Positions 7,064 to 13,977 are shown, counted from the stretch's first letter. The stretch: DNA of 14,219 bases from Candidatus Aenigmatarchaeota archaeon (GCA_015521535.1 WAOA01000042.1:1-14219); one strand, 5' to 3'. Notes: a model not told the origin generated them from the sequence alone. Numbers and translations are program-made.

Positions 7064-8842
7064 TTACCCCCCTTCCATAATCTCCAACAACCTTTCTTTT
7101 TGTAGATAATACATATTGATAATATAGGAAAAGTCTTTGTAATGGGTTATATCTTTTTTCAACATCCATTCAAGTACTTTCATTTTTTCTCCTAAACCGA
7201 ACTGTACTTCCCTTTCCTTTAAGCCGTGTTGAGATGCTATTTTTTTAAGAATTATACTTTTGTTAACTACTTCAAATCTATCTGTTTTGGCATTCCATTG
7301 AAATATTTGATTTATAATAGGCATATCCACTTCTCTATTATACCCAACCACTTCAAAAGTCGAAAAAACCCTTCTTATGTAACTGTTTTCTTTCTTTATT
7401 CGTGAAAGGAAAAGTATGGCATCGAGGTTTTCTATAAGACTGCCAGGAAGCGAAATAGGCGGGGTGGTTAACCTGTCCATAAGTTTTTCCATAGTGTCTG
7501 CATGAATCGTTGCGAGACCCGCATGTCCAGTTGCGATTTGCTGGAATAGTACATATGCTTCCCTTCCTCTAACCTCTCCAACTATTATATAATCCGGTCT
7601 CTGTCTCAAAGATTCTACTAACAAATCAAACATGTCCACTTCGCCGAGTTTTTTTCCTCCTATTTCTGCAATAGGCTTTCTCGCAACATGCGGTACCCAG
7701 TGCGGATGCGGTAAACGAAGTTCTGCCGTATCTTCTATGGTTACTATTTTCATCTCAGGTCTTATGAAGAGTGAAAGAGCATTTAAAAGAGTGGTTTTTC
7801 CTGTTGCTGTACCACCTGAAATTAATATAGATCTTCTATTCTCTATTAAAAACCATAGGTATGCGAGCATTCGAATATCGAGTGTTCCGTATTTAAGAAG
7901 AAGAGTCGGCGTTAAAGGTTCGTCTGGAAACTTTCTTATAGTGAAATTACTACCCCTCCTCGCTATATCCGTTCCCAAAGTAGCCTGTAATCTCGATCCA
8001 TCGGGAAGTGTTGCATCTAAAAGCGGTTGAGCAACACTTATCGTTTTTCCGCATCTCTGCGCGAGTTTATTAACAAAAGCATCCAATTCTTCTGCACTGT
8101 CAAAAACAACATTCGTTTTTATAGTACCTATTTTCGGATCTCTGTGATTGACGAATATAGGTATACCAACGCCGTCGCATGAGATATCCTCTATGTTAGG
8201 ATCTTGCATTAGTGGCTCTATTTTTTCCAAACCTATGAAATCCCTTTCTATATAATATAACAAATCCTGTCTTTTGGGAGGAGAGAAAGCCTGCGCTACT
8301 GTTTCAACAACTTCTTCAAATTTTTTCGTAAGATATTTTTTCACTTCTTCTTTTCTTAATGTAGAAAAATCTATATCCAATTTTTCCATTATTATGTTCT
8401 TTATTTGTTTCAGAACCCTTTGCTCTTCTTCCGAGAGTTTGGGCTCTACTACATAATAAACTAAAGATGAATCTTTTGGAGACCATCTTATATGAGCATA
8501 AGCAAAAACGCGTTCACCTTTTTTAGGATATCGAGGTATTAGAGGATAAATTATATTCATCTTTTTTATATCCACAGGTCTTTCCTTTTTCACTTCAATA
8601 CCTTTAATTGCCTTTATTTCTATTCCTTCTTCCTTTATTTTCGGCATTTCTTTTACAATTTTTGCGCTAATCTTACCGGAAATTTCGCTTTTTCCGAATA
8701 ACCCACTAGTAGGTATTGTACCATAACCTTGCGAAGGCTTGTCGTAAAACGGTTTTTCAGAATGAGTATTGATTGTAGGCTTCATTCTTTTCTTCTTGTA
8801 TCCTAAAACCGCGCGTCTAAAAATCTTTAAAAACGGGTTCAT
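7064..8842 (-). CDS. Type II/IV secretion ATPase (GspE/FlaI/TadA-like), pilus assembly motor
   Basis: A 592-residue cytoplasmic hexameric ATPase that powers pilus assembly. Residues 1-95 are a poorly conserved basic, probably flexible region. The N-terminal domain (about 96-325) contains YIERDFIGLEKIEPLMQDPN (197-216) and EDISCDGVGIPIFVNH. The motor domain has the Walker A motif GGTATGKTT (343-351), the Asp box IVTIEDTAEL (366-375), the Walker B-like YIIVGEVRGREA (418-429) and the His box TGHAGLATIHAD (438-449). All motifs expected for activity are present. The Walker A has Thr-Gly where Ser-Gly is more usual, which is tolerated in this family. A GAGGTG ribosome binding site precedes the ATG, which overlaps the stop codon of the preceding pilin-like gene (ATGA). 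The C-terminal 110 residues are helix-rich. No prepilin peptidase gene lies in this window. Confidence 0.95.
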   Translation of the reverse strand: MNPFLKIFRRAVLGYKKKRMKPTINTHSEKPFYDKPSQGYGTIPTSGLFGKSEISGKISAKIVKEMPKIKEEGIEIKAIKGIEVKKERPVDIKKMNIIYPLIPRYPKKGERVFAYAHIRWSPKDSSLVYYVVEPKLSEEEQRVLKQIKNIIMEKLDIDFSTLRKEEVKKYLTKKFEEVVETVAQAFSPPKRQDLLYYIERDFIGLEKIEPLMQDPNIEDISCDGVGIPIFVNHRDPKIGTIKTNVVFDSAEELDAFVNKLAQRCGKTISVAQPLLDATLPDGSRLQATLGTDIARRGSNFTIRKFPDEPLTPTLLLKYGTLDIRMLAYLWFLIENRRSILISGGTATGKTTLLNALSLFIRPEMKIVTIEDTAELRLPHPHWVPHVARKPIAEIGGKKLGEVDMFDLLVESLRQRPDYIIVGEVRGREAYVLFQQIATGHAGLATIHADTMEKLMDRLTTPPISLPGSLIENLDAILFLSRIKKENSYIRRVFSTFEVVGYNREVDMPIINQIFQWNAKTDRFEVVNKSIILKKIASQHGLKEREVQFGLGEKMKVLEWMLKKDITHYKDFSYIINMYYLQKERLLEIMEGG

Positions 8843-9258
8843 TCGATATACACCTCGTTATTTTCGTAACGTATTTTAATTCCCATTTGCGAAGTATAGA
8901 TATATCCTGATTTAATTTTTGGTTTAATACCATATAAGTTTAAGGAATGTTTAATTCCTTCAGAAGGACATAAAATCATAATTTCATTGTCAATTTCTTC
9001 AATTCTTAAAATACAATCCCCGATTCTATACGGTAATGGAAGAAAAACTGTTATATTAGAAGATGTGCTATTACCTACTTGGTAAACTTTAGTTAGAACA
9101 TAAGAAATATATTCGCCCGTCTTCTCCACCGAGATTTTATATACACTCTCTTTAATATTATCGTTAAGTGAAGCGAAAGCGGTGTAAAGTAAAATTACCA
9201 TAAAAATGCCTATGGAAAAAAATAAAACATTTTCTACAGTAAAAGCTTGCGATTTCAT
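8839..9258 (-). CDS. Type IV pilin-like protein, first gene of the pilus operon
   Basis: A 139-residue protein with N-terminus MKSQAFTVENVLFFSIGIFM: a short basic start, Lys-Ser-Gln, Glu9 and a hydrophobic helix to about residue 28, as in archaeal class III prepilin-like signals. The head (about 30-139) has predicted strands (NITVFLPLPYRIGDCILRIE, then NEIMILCPSEG) and two Cys residues (Cys82 and Cys96 by my count) that could form a disulfide. No family beyond pilin-like can be named. It is the promoter-proximal gene of the six-gene operon, with a TATA box about 29 bases upstream and no ribosome binding site, so it is probably translated from a leaderless mRNA. It is coupled to the ATPase gene by an ATGA overlap. 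Confidence 0.78.
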   Translation of the reverse strand: MKSQAFTVENVLFFSIGIFMVILLYTAFASLNDNIKESVYKISVEKTGEYISYVLTKVYQVGNSTSSNITVFLPLPYRIGDCILRIEEIDNEIMILCPSEGIKHSLNLYGIKPKIKSGYIYTSQMGIKIRYENNEVYIE

Positions 9259-9282
9259 AATTAAATTTTATTCTTTTATTGA

Positions 9283-9304
9283 AATATAAAAGAAAGAAAA
9301 AAGG
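9283..9304 (-). promoter_or_regulatory. Pilus operon TATA box overlapping the thermosome terminator
   Basis: On the minus strand the thermosome stop codon is followed by CCTTTTTTCTTTCTTTT (9304-9288), a T-rich archaeal-type terminator. TTTTATATT (9291-9283), which overlaps its end, serves as a TATA box about 29 bases before the ATG at 9258. The same stretch thus seems to end one transcript and start the next, with only 47 bases between the genes. Confidence 0.6.
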
Positions 9305-9305
9305 T

Positions 9306-10949
9306 TTATTCAAATTCGCCCGGCATTTCTCCGCCGCCTGAACCTTTACTTTCTATTTTACTTGCTGTGATAACATCGTCTATGCGCAATATCATTTCTG
9401 CCGCTTCGCTCGCACTTTTTATCGCCTGTGTTTTTATCTTCAAAGGCTCTATAACACCTTTTTCTCGCATGTCTATTACTTTTCCTGAAAACGGATCTAC
9501 GCCATAGGAATACTTTTCCTTTTCGTGTGCTGCTCTGAGCTCCGCGACTATATCTATTGGATCAAGCCCTGCATTTTCTGCAAGCGTTTTCGGTATTATT
9601 TCCATAGCATCTGCAAATGCTTGAATCGCCAACTGTTCCCTTCCGCTGAATTTCTGTGCATAGTTTCTGAGATGATTCGCCGCCGCCGACTCCGGTGCAC
9701 CACCGCCTGCTACGGCGTATCCATCTTCAAGAGCGCTTGCAACACCGCCTATAGCATCTTCTAACGCTCTTTCAACTTCTTCTACCACATGCTCTGTGCC
9801 GCCGCGAATCAGTATACTTACTGCTTTCGGATCTTTACATTCCTGCACAAAGATCATTGCCTCTCCCGCTACCTTTTTTTCTTCTACGAGTTTCGCATAT
9901 CCGAGGTCTTTTTCTGTTAAGTCTTTAATGTTTGTTACTATTCTTGCGCCTGTCGCTTTTGAAAGTTTTTCCATGTCACTTTTCTTTACTCTTCTTACCG
10001 CCAGAATGTTATGCTTCGCAAGATAATGCTGTGCAATATCATCTATTCCCTTCTGACAGAAAACCACATTCGCTCCGACTTCCGCTATTTTTTCTACCAT
10101 TTCTTTGAGTATTTTTTCTTCCTGGTCTAAGAATGCCTGAAGTTGGTCAGGTGATGTTATTCTTATCTCTGCATCTGTTTCAGTTTCTTTTATCTCCAGA
10201 GGCGAATCTATTAATGCAATTTTTGCATCCTTTGCGCTTTTCGGCATGCCGCTGTGTACAACCTCTTTGTCCACTATTATACCTTTTATAAGTTTTGTAT
10301 CTTCTATACTTGCACCCTGCTTCTTAACGAGTTGAATATTATCTGTATCAATTTTCAATTTTCCATTATTTTTTTCCATAATCGATTTTACAGCATTTAC
10401 CGCGATATCTGCCAAATGTTCGCTCGCCTTCTCCGCTGATTTGCCTGTAATAGCGGTCATCGCTATCTTTTTAAGTGTTTCTTCATCGTCTAAATCTATC
10501 TTATTTGAAATACTCTTGAGAAATTTAAGTGCCTCCTCCTTTGCAAGTTTGAAGCCCTTGGTTATAATAGTAGGGTGTACGTTCTGATCTAAAAGTTTTT
10601 CCGCGTTTTTCAATAATTCTCCTGCAAGCACTACCGCTGTGGTTGTGCCATCACCTACTTCCTCTTCCTGTGTCTTTGCTACTTCAACGAGCATTTTTGC
10701 TGCCGGATGCTCAATCTCCATTTCATCTAATATAGTTGCGCCGTCGTTGGTAATTACTATATCACCTATGCTGTCTACGAGCATTTTATCCATGCCCATT
10801 GGCCCAAGTGTAGTTCTTACAGCATCCGCTACCGCTTTCGCTGCTGCAATGTTATTGTGCTGTGCATCTTTCCCGATCTGGCGTAGCGTTCCTTCAGGTA
10901 GTATTAATATAGGCTGTCCTCCTAATTGAGCGCCTGCTTGCGCAACCAT
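9306..10949 (-). CDS. ths: Thermosome subunit (group II chaperonin)
   Basis: A 547-residue subunit of the archaeal double-ring, ATP-driven protein-folding chamber. The equatorial domain shows [10 protein letters not shown] (46-55), NDGATIL (68-74) and the nucleotide motif GDGTTT (99-104), all canonical. The middle of the protein has the apical-domain features [20 protein letters not shown] and [20 protein letters not shown], including the helical protrusion that replaces a GroES lid. The final equatorial part has [14 protein letters not shown] and [15 protein letters not shown]. The C-terminal tail is short and has no GGM repeat (it ends [12 protein letters not shown]). The ATG at 10949 is preceded by a strong GGAGGTGGT site. 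It is transcribed alone. Only one subunit gene is visible here, so homo- or hetero-oligomer cannot be decided. Confidence 0.98.
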   Translation of the reverse strand: MVAQAGAQLGGQPILILPEGTLRQIGKDAQHNNIAAAKAVADAVRTTLGPMGMDKMLVDSIGDIVITNDGATILDEMEIEHPAAKMLVEVAKTQEEEVGDGTTTAVVLAGELLKNAEKLLDQNVHPTIITKGFKLAKEEALKFLKSISNKIDLDDEETLKKIAMTAITGKSAEKASEHLADIAVNAVKSIMEKNNGKLKIDTDNIQLVKKQGASIEDTKLIKGIIVDKEVVHSGMPKSAKDAKIALIDSPLEIKETETDAEIRITSPDQLQAFLDQEEKILKEMVEKIAEVGANVVFCQKGIDDIAQHYLAKHNILAVRRVKKSDMEKLSKATGARIVTNIKDLTEKDLGYAKLVEEKKVAGEAMIFVQECKDPKAVSILIRGGTEHVVEEVERALEDAIGGVASALEDGYAVAGGGAPESAAANHLRNYAQKFSGREQLAIQAFADAMEIIPKTLAENAGLDPIDIVAELRAAHEKEKYSYGVDPFSGKVIDMREKGVIEPLKIKTQAIKSASEAAEMILRIDDVITASKIESKGSGGGEMPGEFE

Positions 10950-10952
10950 TTT

Positions 10953-11024
10953 ACCACCTCCGTTATCTTTAAAATTATCACAGAATTATTTTACAAAAAT
11001 TATGTGTATGTAGGTATATTTAAG
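10953..11024 (-). promoter_or_regulatory. Thermosome promoter and ribosome binding site
   Basis: On the minus strand CTTAAATATA (11024-11015) is a good archaeal TATA box with an A-rich BRE-like flank. A start about 25 bases on (near 10992) leaves a leader of about 40 nt ending with GGAGGTGGT (10961-10953) before the ATG. I see no clear heat-shock operator. Confidence 0.6.
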
Positions 11025-11051
11025 TTTTACGGTGTTATAACAGTGTAATAC

Positions 11052-11807
11052 TCACTTCTTCCTTGCGAAAACCATAAAACCTGTAAAAGTAACAAAAGAA
11101 TTTACCCTTAAATGCGAGTTATTATTTTTATCAAATGAGACCTCCCATTTTCTCTGAAGATTTTCCCATATTTCTATTTGCGTGAAATCTTTTTCCACGC
11201 TCTTGACAACTTTTCCGACTTCCTCTGCAAAAGGACAGAAAACCACCATCCAGCCACCTGATTTTAAAGAATCTTTTACGCAAGGAATTATTTTTTCTGG
11301 ATTTTCGAGATCCAGCGTTATTAGATCTACCTCTCTTTCATCAAATCCCTTTTTCACATCTTTGTTTTTCAAAACCACATTTTTTATTCTCAACATTCTG
11401 ATATTTTCTTTTGCTACTTCGTAAAACTCCTTTCTTTTCTCATAACTATATACCTTTTTAACGTAATTTGAAAGGAATATAGCAAGAAACGCAGAGCCTG
11501 TTCCAGCGTCGAGAACAATTGAATTTTTATTCACACCTGTTTTAGCGAGAATTAAACTGGCATCTTTAGGAAGTATTACCTGTGGCTTTCTTTTTACTTT
11601 CTTCAAAAGATCGATAATAGAAGGTTTTACAGCAATGAATTTCTCTCCGAGATGAGATTTTATCTCAGTACCATGACGCTTTCCGACAAGTTTTTCGAGA
11701 TTGATTTTACCGAATTCGCATTGAAACTCGCCTTTTACTCTAACAACATACGATTTCTTTCCTAAGAGCAAAACCCATGAATTTTTCCTTATATTGCACT
11801 TTTTCAT
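11052..11807 (-). CDS. trmI: tRNA (adenine-N1)-methyltransferase, TrmI-like
   Basis: A 251-residue SAM-dependent methyltransferase that would make m1A in the T-loop of tRNA (position 58, and in some archaea also 57). A small N-terminal beta domain (about 1-65) is followed by VKRKPQVILPKDASLIL (71-87), the TrmI lead-in, then SAM motif I VLDAGTGSAFLAIF (98-111), the acidic ribose-binding residue in SYEKR (Glu123) and the motif IV region ITLDLENPEKII (163-174), where the usual residues are LD-x-P. PCVKDSLKSGGWMVVFCPFAEEV fits motifs V-VI. No ribosome binding site is seen; an AT-rich element just upstream (AAATTTAAA near 11826) and the 24-base gap allow either a leaderless start or read-through from the DUF131 gene. 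It is of note here because the window also holds a tRNA whose T-loop is split by an intron. Confidence 0.9.
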   Translation of the reverse strand: MKKCNIRKNSWVLLLGKKSYVVRVKGEFQCEFGKINLEKLVGKRHGTEIKSHLGEKFIAVKPSIIDLLKKVKRKPQVILPKDASLILAKTGVNKNSIVLDAGTGSAFLAIFLSNYVKKVYSYEKRKEFYEVAKENIRMLRIKNVVLKNKDVKKGFDEREVDLITLDLENPEKIIPCVKDSLKSGGWMVVFCPFAEEVGKVVKSVEKDFTQIEIWENLQRKWEVSFDKNNNSHLRVNSFVTFTGFMVFARKK

Positions 11808-11831
11808 AAATTCTTATTTTTGGTACATGGT

Positions 11832-12062
11832 TTAAATTTGTTTTATCGAAAGGAAAAAGAACACAAGAATTATGAGAGAAACTAAAAGAACCAAAACCAG
11901 TATCTTAGGATCATTGGCAAAGCCAAATGGTATTGGTCCTATAAACCCGCCGAATCCGAATTTCACATTTTCGTTTTTCGCTGAAAGAATCACACCTATG
12001 AATATTAAAAGAAAACCTATTAAAATGAGCAAAAAGCCAGATTTGAGCAGTATATTCTCCAT
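11832..12062 (-). CDS. DUF131-family small membrane protein
   Basis: A 76-residue protein with two hydrophobic helices (about 5-27 and 52-72) joined by a loop containing GFGGFIGPIPFGFANDP. The Gly-rich GPIP-F-G segment is the signature I associate with the archaeal DUF131/TIGR00304 family, whose function is unknown. It starts at the ATG at 12062, about 32 bases from the palindromic TATA element at 12094-12101, so it is probably close to leaderless. It is followed by TrmI on the same strand. Confidence 0.8.
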   Translation of the reverse strand: MENILLKSGFLLILIGFLLIFIGVILSAKNENVKFGFGGFIGPIPFGFANDPKILVLVLLVSLIILVFFFLSIKQI

Positions 12063-12093
12063 AAATTTTAGATTAATAGAAAAATTAATAAAG

Positions 12094-12101
12094 ATTTAAA
12101 T
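12094..12101. promoter_or_regulatory. Palindromic TATA box shared by DUF131 and the L7Ae operon
   Basis: ATTTAAAT is a perfect palindrome, flanked by aaag on the left and actttaaag on the right, so it reads TAAAGATTTAAATAC on the plus strand and AAAGTATTTAAATC on the minus strand. It lies 32 bases from the DUF131 ATG (minus) and about 50 bases from the L7Ae ATG (plus). The latter has a leader with GAGGTGG at 12139-12145. No other TATA-like element competes clearly for the plus strand. Confidence 0.55.
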
Positions 12102-12151
12102 ACTTTAAAGTTTTACTTAGAAAAGGTTATGAACCGATGAGGTGGTAAAAG

Positions 12152-12514
12152 ATGGCGAAATATGTCGAGTTCCAAGAACCAGAAGAATTGAAAAACAAAA
12201 TAATAGATATGGTTGAAAAAGCCGCTGCTACAGGCAAGGTTAAACGCGGTACGAACGAAACAACTAAAGCGGTTGAGCGCGGTATTGCGAAGTTTGTTAT
12301 AATAGCAGAAGATGTGCAACCAGAAGAAATAGTAATGCATCTTCCACCTTTATGTAGAGAAAAGAACATACCCTTTGGTTACGTCGCAAGCAAACTCGAT
12401 TTGGGAAGAGCATCAGGAATAGATGTTGCAGCAGCAAGTGTAGCAATAATCGAGCCCGGTGAGGCAAAGAAATTAATGGAAGAGGTTATTAAAGAAATAG
12501 AAGCGTTGAAGTGA
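12152..12514 (+). CDS. rpl7ae: Ribosomal protein L7Ae
   Basis: A 120-residue kink-turn RNA-binding protein of the large ribosomal subunit, also a core part of archaeal box C/D and H/ACA RNPs and of RNase P. The diagnostic block [19 protein letters not shown] (31-49) followed by [20 protein letters not shown] is intact, including the RNA-contacting Gly-Thr-Asn-Glu. A GAGGTGG site sits 6 bases before the ATG. It is the first gene of a three-gene ribosomal operon, with S28e 4 bases downstream, matching the usual archaeal order L7Ae-S28e-L24e; the ndk and infB genes often found next are absent here. Confidence 0.98.
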   Translation: MAKYVEFQEPEELKNKIIDMVEKAAATGKVKRGTNETTKAVERGIAKFVIIAEDVQPEEIVMHLPPLCREKNIPFGYVASKLDLGRASGIDVAAASVAIIEPGEAKKLMEEVIKEIEALK

Positions 12515-12518
12515 TAGT

Positions 12519-12728
12519 ATGGATGCCGTACCCGCTGAAGTAATCCAGATTTTGGGAAAATCCGGTGTTAAAGGTGTAACTCAGGTTAGATGTAAGGTTC
12601 TCGAAGGGAATGATGCCGGAAAAATTCTTATAAGAAATGTGCTTGGTCCTGTGAGAATAGGAGATATTTTAATGCTTCGCGAAACAGAGATGGAAAGTGC
12701 TGGTAAACTTGAACCAAGGAAAAGGTGA
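12519..12728 (+). CDS. rps28e: Ribosomal protein S28e
   Basis: A 69-residue OB-fold protein of the small subunit. It contains [15 protein letters not shown] (16-30), [15 protein letters not shown] (39-53) and the conserved acidic/basic end [16 protein letters not shown]. It lies between L7Ae and L24e with gaps of 4 and 6 bases, a standard archaeal arrangement. The length is normal for the family. Confidence 0.98.
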   Translation: MDAVPAEVIQILGKSGVKGVTQVRCKVLEGNDAGKILIRNVLGPVRIGDILMLRETEMESAGKLEPRKR

Positions 12729-12734
12729 TTTTAA

Positions 12735-12902
12735 ATGAAATGCAGTTTCTGCAAAAGTAAAATAGAAAATGGAAGAGGTAAAATACTTGTTAAAAACGAT
12801 GGTAAAATAATTTATTTCTGTTCTTCTAAATGCGAAAAAAACATGATTAAACTCGGAAGAAATCCGAGAAATGTAAAGTGGATAAAAAAACAAAAGAAAT
12901 AA
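12735..12902 (+). CDS. rpl24e: Ribosomal protein L24e
   Basis: A 55-residue zinc-ribbon protein of the large subunit, shorter than many gene finders report. The translation begins [16 protein letters not shown], with the zinc ligands Cys3, Cys6, Cys29 and Cys33 (FCSSKC). It continues with the family's [11 protein letters not shown] near the end, where the usual form is RNPRK-KW. The S28e stop is 6 bases upstream and GGTGA (12724-12728) serves as ribosome binding site. It ends at TAA 12900-12902, one base before the convergent winged-helix gene ends. Confidence 0.96.
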   Translation: MKCSFCKSKIENGRGKILVKNDGKIIYFCSSKCEKNMIKLGRNPRNVKWIKKQKK

Positions 12903-12903
12903 T

Positions 12904-13116
12904 TTACACGATTTCTTCAATAAATTTTATACCCTTTCTGGTTATAGCAAATGATCTTTCTCCTATCGCTGATATCTCTGTGATAAGTCCTTTCTCGACC
13001 AATGAGTTTACAACTATACTGCCATTACCATCGAAAATTCTATTTAATTCTGATTTTCTCAACACATGCCTTTTGGCGAAAATCTCCAATAACTTTTTTT
13101 CTAACTCATTAAGCAT
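12904..13116 (-). CDS. Small winged helix-turn-helix protein
   Basis: A 70-residue protein that consists of little more than one winged-helix domain. Residues about 3-15 form helix 1 (NELEKKLLEIFAK), 20-28 helix 2 (RKSELNRIF) and 31-43 the recognition helix (NGSIVVNSLVEKG). LITEISAIGERSFAITRKG (44-62) gives the beta wing, followed by a final helix. It is probably a DNA-binding regulator, or one half of a larger partner. GTG starts at 13125 and 13122 are in frame, but AGGTGGTG lies directly before the ATG at 13116, which I use. A TATA-like TTTATATT lies about 40-47 bases upstream. It is convergent with L24e and lies about 80 bases downstream, on the same strand, of the structured RNA candidate. 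I cannot name a family. Confidence 0.7.
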   Translation of the reverse strand: MLNELEKKLLEIFAKRHVLRKSELNRIFDGNGSIVVNSLVEKGLITEISAIGERSFAITRKGIKFIEEIV

Positions 13117-13194
13117 GTTCACCACCTGAAATAATAACCTTATGTGATTTCGAGAAATATAAATTTTTTACATAATCATTTTATACCCGCGTCC

Positions 13195-13470
13195 TAATAA
13201 GCGCTTCTTGCACTTCACAAAAGAATTATGCCGAAGTCGCGTTTACGTAAATACTGCTAAATTTCTGCTCGTGCCAAGAACACGTGCTTTACCGCGCAAT
13301 TCTATGTAATTTGTACGCTCAATATTTGATACTGTTCGGATAACCTCGAATTACGCGATAAAGCACATGTACTCGGCGAGACCAGGATATCTCGAACCAT
13401 TTACGTGCAAAAGTACATACTCCGGCGTTAATTATTTTGTGACCCATGAGAAACGCTTATCCGAATATGA
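13195..13470 (-). ncRNA. Candidate novel structured RNA of about 270 nt (minus strand)
   Basis: No convincing protein is encoded here, GC is higher than in the surroundings (about 42% over 13181-13470 by my count), and the sequence is highly self-complementary. The helices, in window positions, are: P1, 449-460 with 197-208 (12 positions); P2, 429-442 with 215-228 (14 positions, one mismatch); P3, 419-426 with 230-237 (8); P4, 399-406 with 245-252 (8); hairpin P5, 389-394 with 377-382 (6); arm P6, 348-373 with 277-302 (26 positions, one U-U); and hairpin P7, 329-334 with 320-325 (6), all plus 13000. They nest into a long rod, a junction, a small hairpin and a long arm. Inside these helices seven non-Watson-Crick positions are C-A on the plus strand and so G-U on the minus strand; none is the reverse. 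In addition, 13457-13465 is perfectly complementary to 13335-13343 in the P6 loop, a possible pseudoknot that competes with the last four pairs of P1. I find none of the conserved motifs of SRP RNA or RNase P RNA. Function is unknown. Confidence 0.6.
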
Positions 13471-13489
13471 CATATTATTTTATCAAAAG

Positions 13490-13498
13490 TTTTATAAA
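13490..13498 (-). promoter_or_regulatory. TATA box upstream of the candidate structured RNA
   Basis: On the minus strand TTTATAAAA (13498-13490) is a good archaeal TATA box. A start about 25 bases downstream falls near 13468-13470, just before the first base of the folded element (pairing begins at 13465 or 13460). The agreement between promoter spacing and the edge of the fold supports the minus-strand reading. Confidence 0.5.
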
Positions 13499-13521
13499 TC
13501 ATACGAGAGTATAATAGATCA

Positions 13522-13547
13522 ACCTGAACAACACCGAAGTGTAAGGT
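13522..13547 (-). other. Stable UUCG hairpin in the intergenic region
   Basis: On the minus strand 13542-13531 reads ACAC-UUCG-GUGU, a four-pair stem closed by the extra-stable C(UUCG)G tetraloop. An outer four-pair helix (544-547 with 522-525, plus 13000) extends it across an internal loop. It lies upstream of the structured RNA's TATA box, so it belongs to a different transcript, perhaps the 3' end of the Mth938-like gene's message (which stops at 13642) or a separate small RNA. The rest of 13548-13641 shows only a T-run (minus strand, 13626-13620), a likely terminator, and nothing else I can support. Confidence 0.35.
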
Positions 13548-13641
13548 AAACTATGTAAACAAGGCTAAGACATGAGACCAAGCGACGTTTCATAATATGG
13601 AAAGTAATAAGAAATGAAGTAAAAAATTATTTCAATGTAAA

Positions 13642-13977
13642 TTAACAGGTGAGATGAAATATACCGGCGACTTTTTTTCTTTCGGCCAGAAGTCTATTAA
13701 AAAATTTCACAGCATCTTCTGTTTTCATTTCCATAAGTTCGATACCTTCTTCTTTCGCTATTTTTTTACATTTTTCATCTATTCTAACCATTCCTGCCGT
13801 GCCTTTTCCTATTACCACTACTTCTGGGCCTTTTAAAAATATTTCTTCGATTTCTCTTTGCGATATTATATGATTTTTCTCCCTTTCAACAATTTCTCCG
13901 TCCCAAAAAACTATTACATCCGAGTAATATTTTTTACCGTTTATTACGATTTCACCAAAAGAAAATTTCTCTATCAT
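13642..13977 (-). CDS. Mth938-domain protein (DUF498 family), function unknown
   Basis: A 111-residue protein of the Mth938/DUF498 fold, seen in archaea and, fused or alone, in bacteria and mitochondria (AAMDC-like, NDUFAF3-like). The marks are FGEIVINGKKYYSDVIVFWD (7-26), PEVVVIGKGTAGMVRI (51-66), a helix-strand unit with EEGIELMEMKTEDAVKFFN (76-94), and the family's typical C-terminal AGIFHLTC. The biochemical role is unknown. The frame stays open to an ATG at 14052, but that would run into the tRNA gene. The ATG at 13977 restores the normal family length and lies about 25-30 bases below an AT-rich TATA-like stretch (around 13996-14008), so the mRNA is probably leaderless. Confidence 0.88.
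   Translation of the reverse strand: MIEKFSFGEIVINGKKYYSDVIVFWDGEIVEREKNHIISQREIEEIFLKGPEVVVIGKGTAGMVRIDEKCKKIAKEEGIELMEMKTEDAVKFFNRLLAERKKVAGIFHLTC

Noticed and set aside
7062..7169. A 36-residue N-terminal extension of the first TadC-like protein
   Set aside because: It overlaps the ATPase gene by 106 bases. The ATG at 7061 has a strong ribosome binding site and correct operon spacing.
13195..13470. The structured region as SRP RNA or RNase P RNA
   Set aside because: It lacks the GNAR-loop helices and AGCA-type internal loop of the SRP S domain, has no Alu-domain motif, and lacks the conserved CR-I and CR-V blocks of RNase P RNA. The long near-perfect 26-position arm does not fit either fold.
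13195..13470. The structured region as a decaying palindromic mobile element (MITE-like)
   Set aside because: Helix-interior mismatches are biased to G-U on one strand, the helices are of unequal type around a junction, and I see no target duplication. A mobile origin is not fully excluded.
13367..13549. A 60-codon open frame on the plus strand in the intergenic region
   Set aside because: It has no ribosome binding site or promoter at a fitting distance, resembles no family I know, and lies over the structured RNA and its TATA box.
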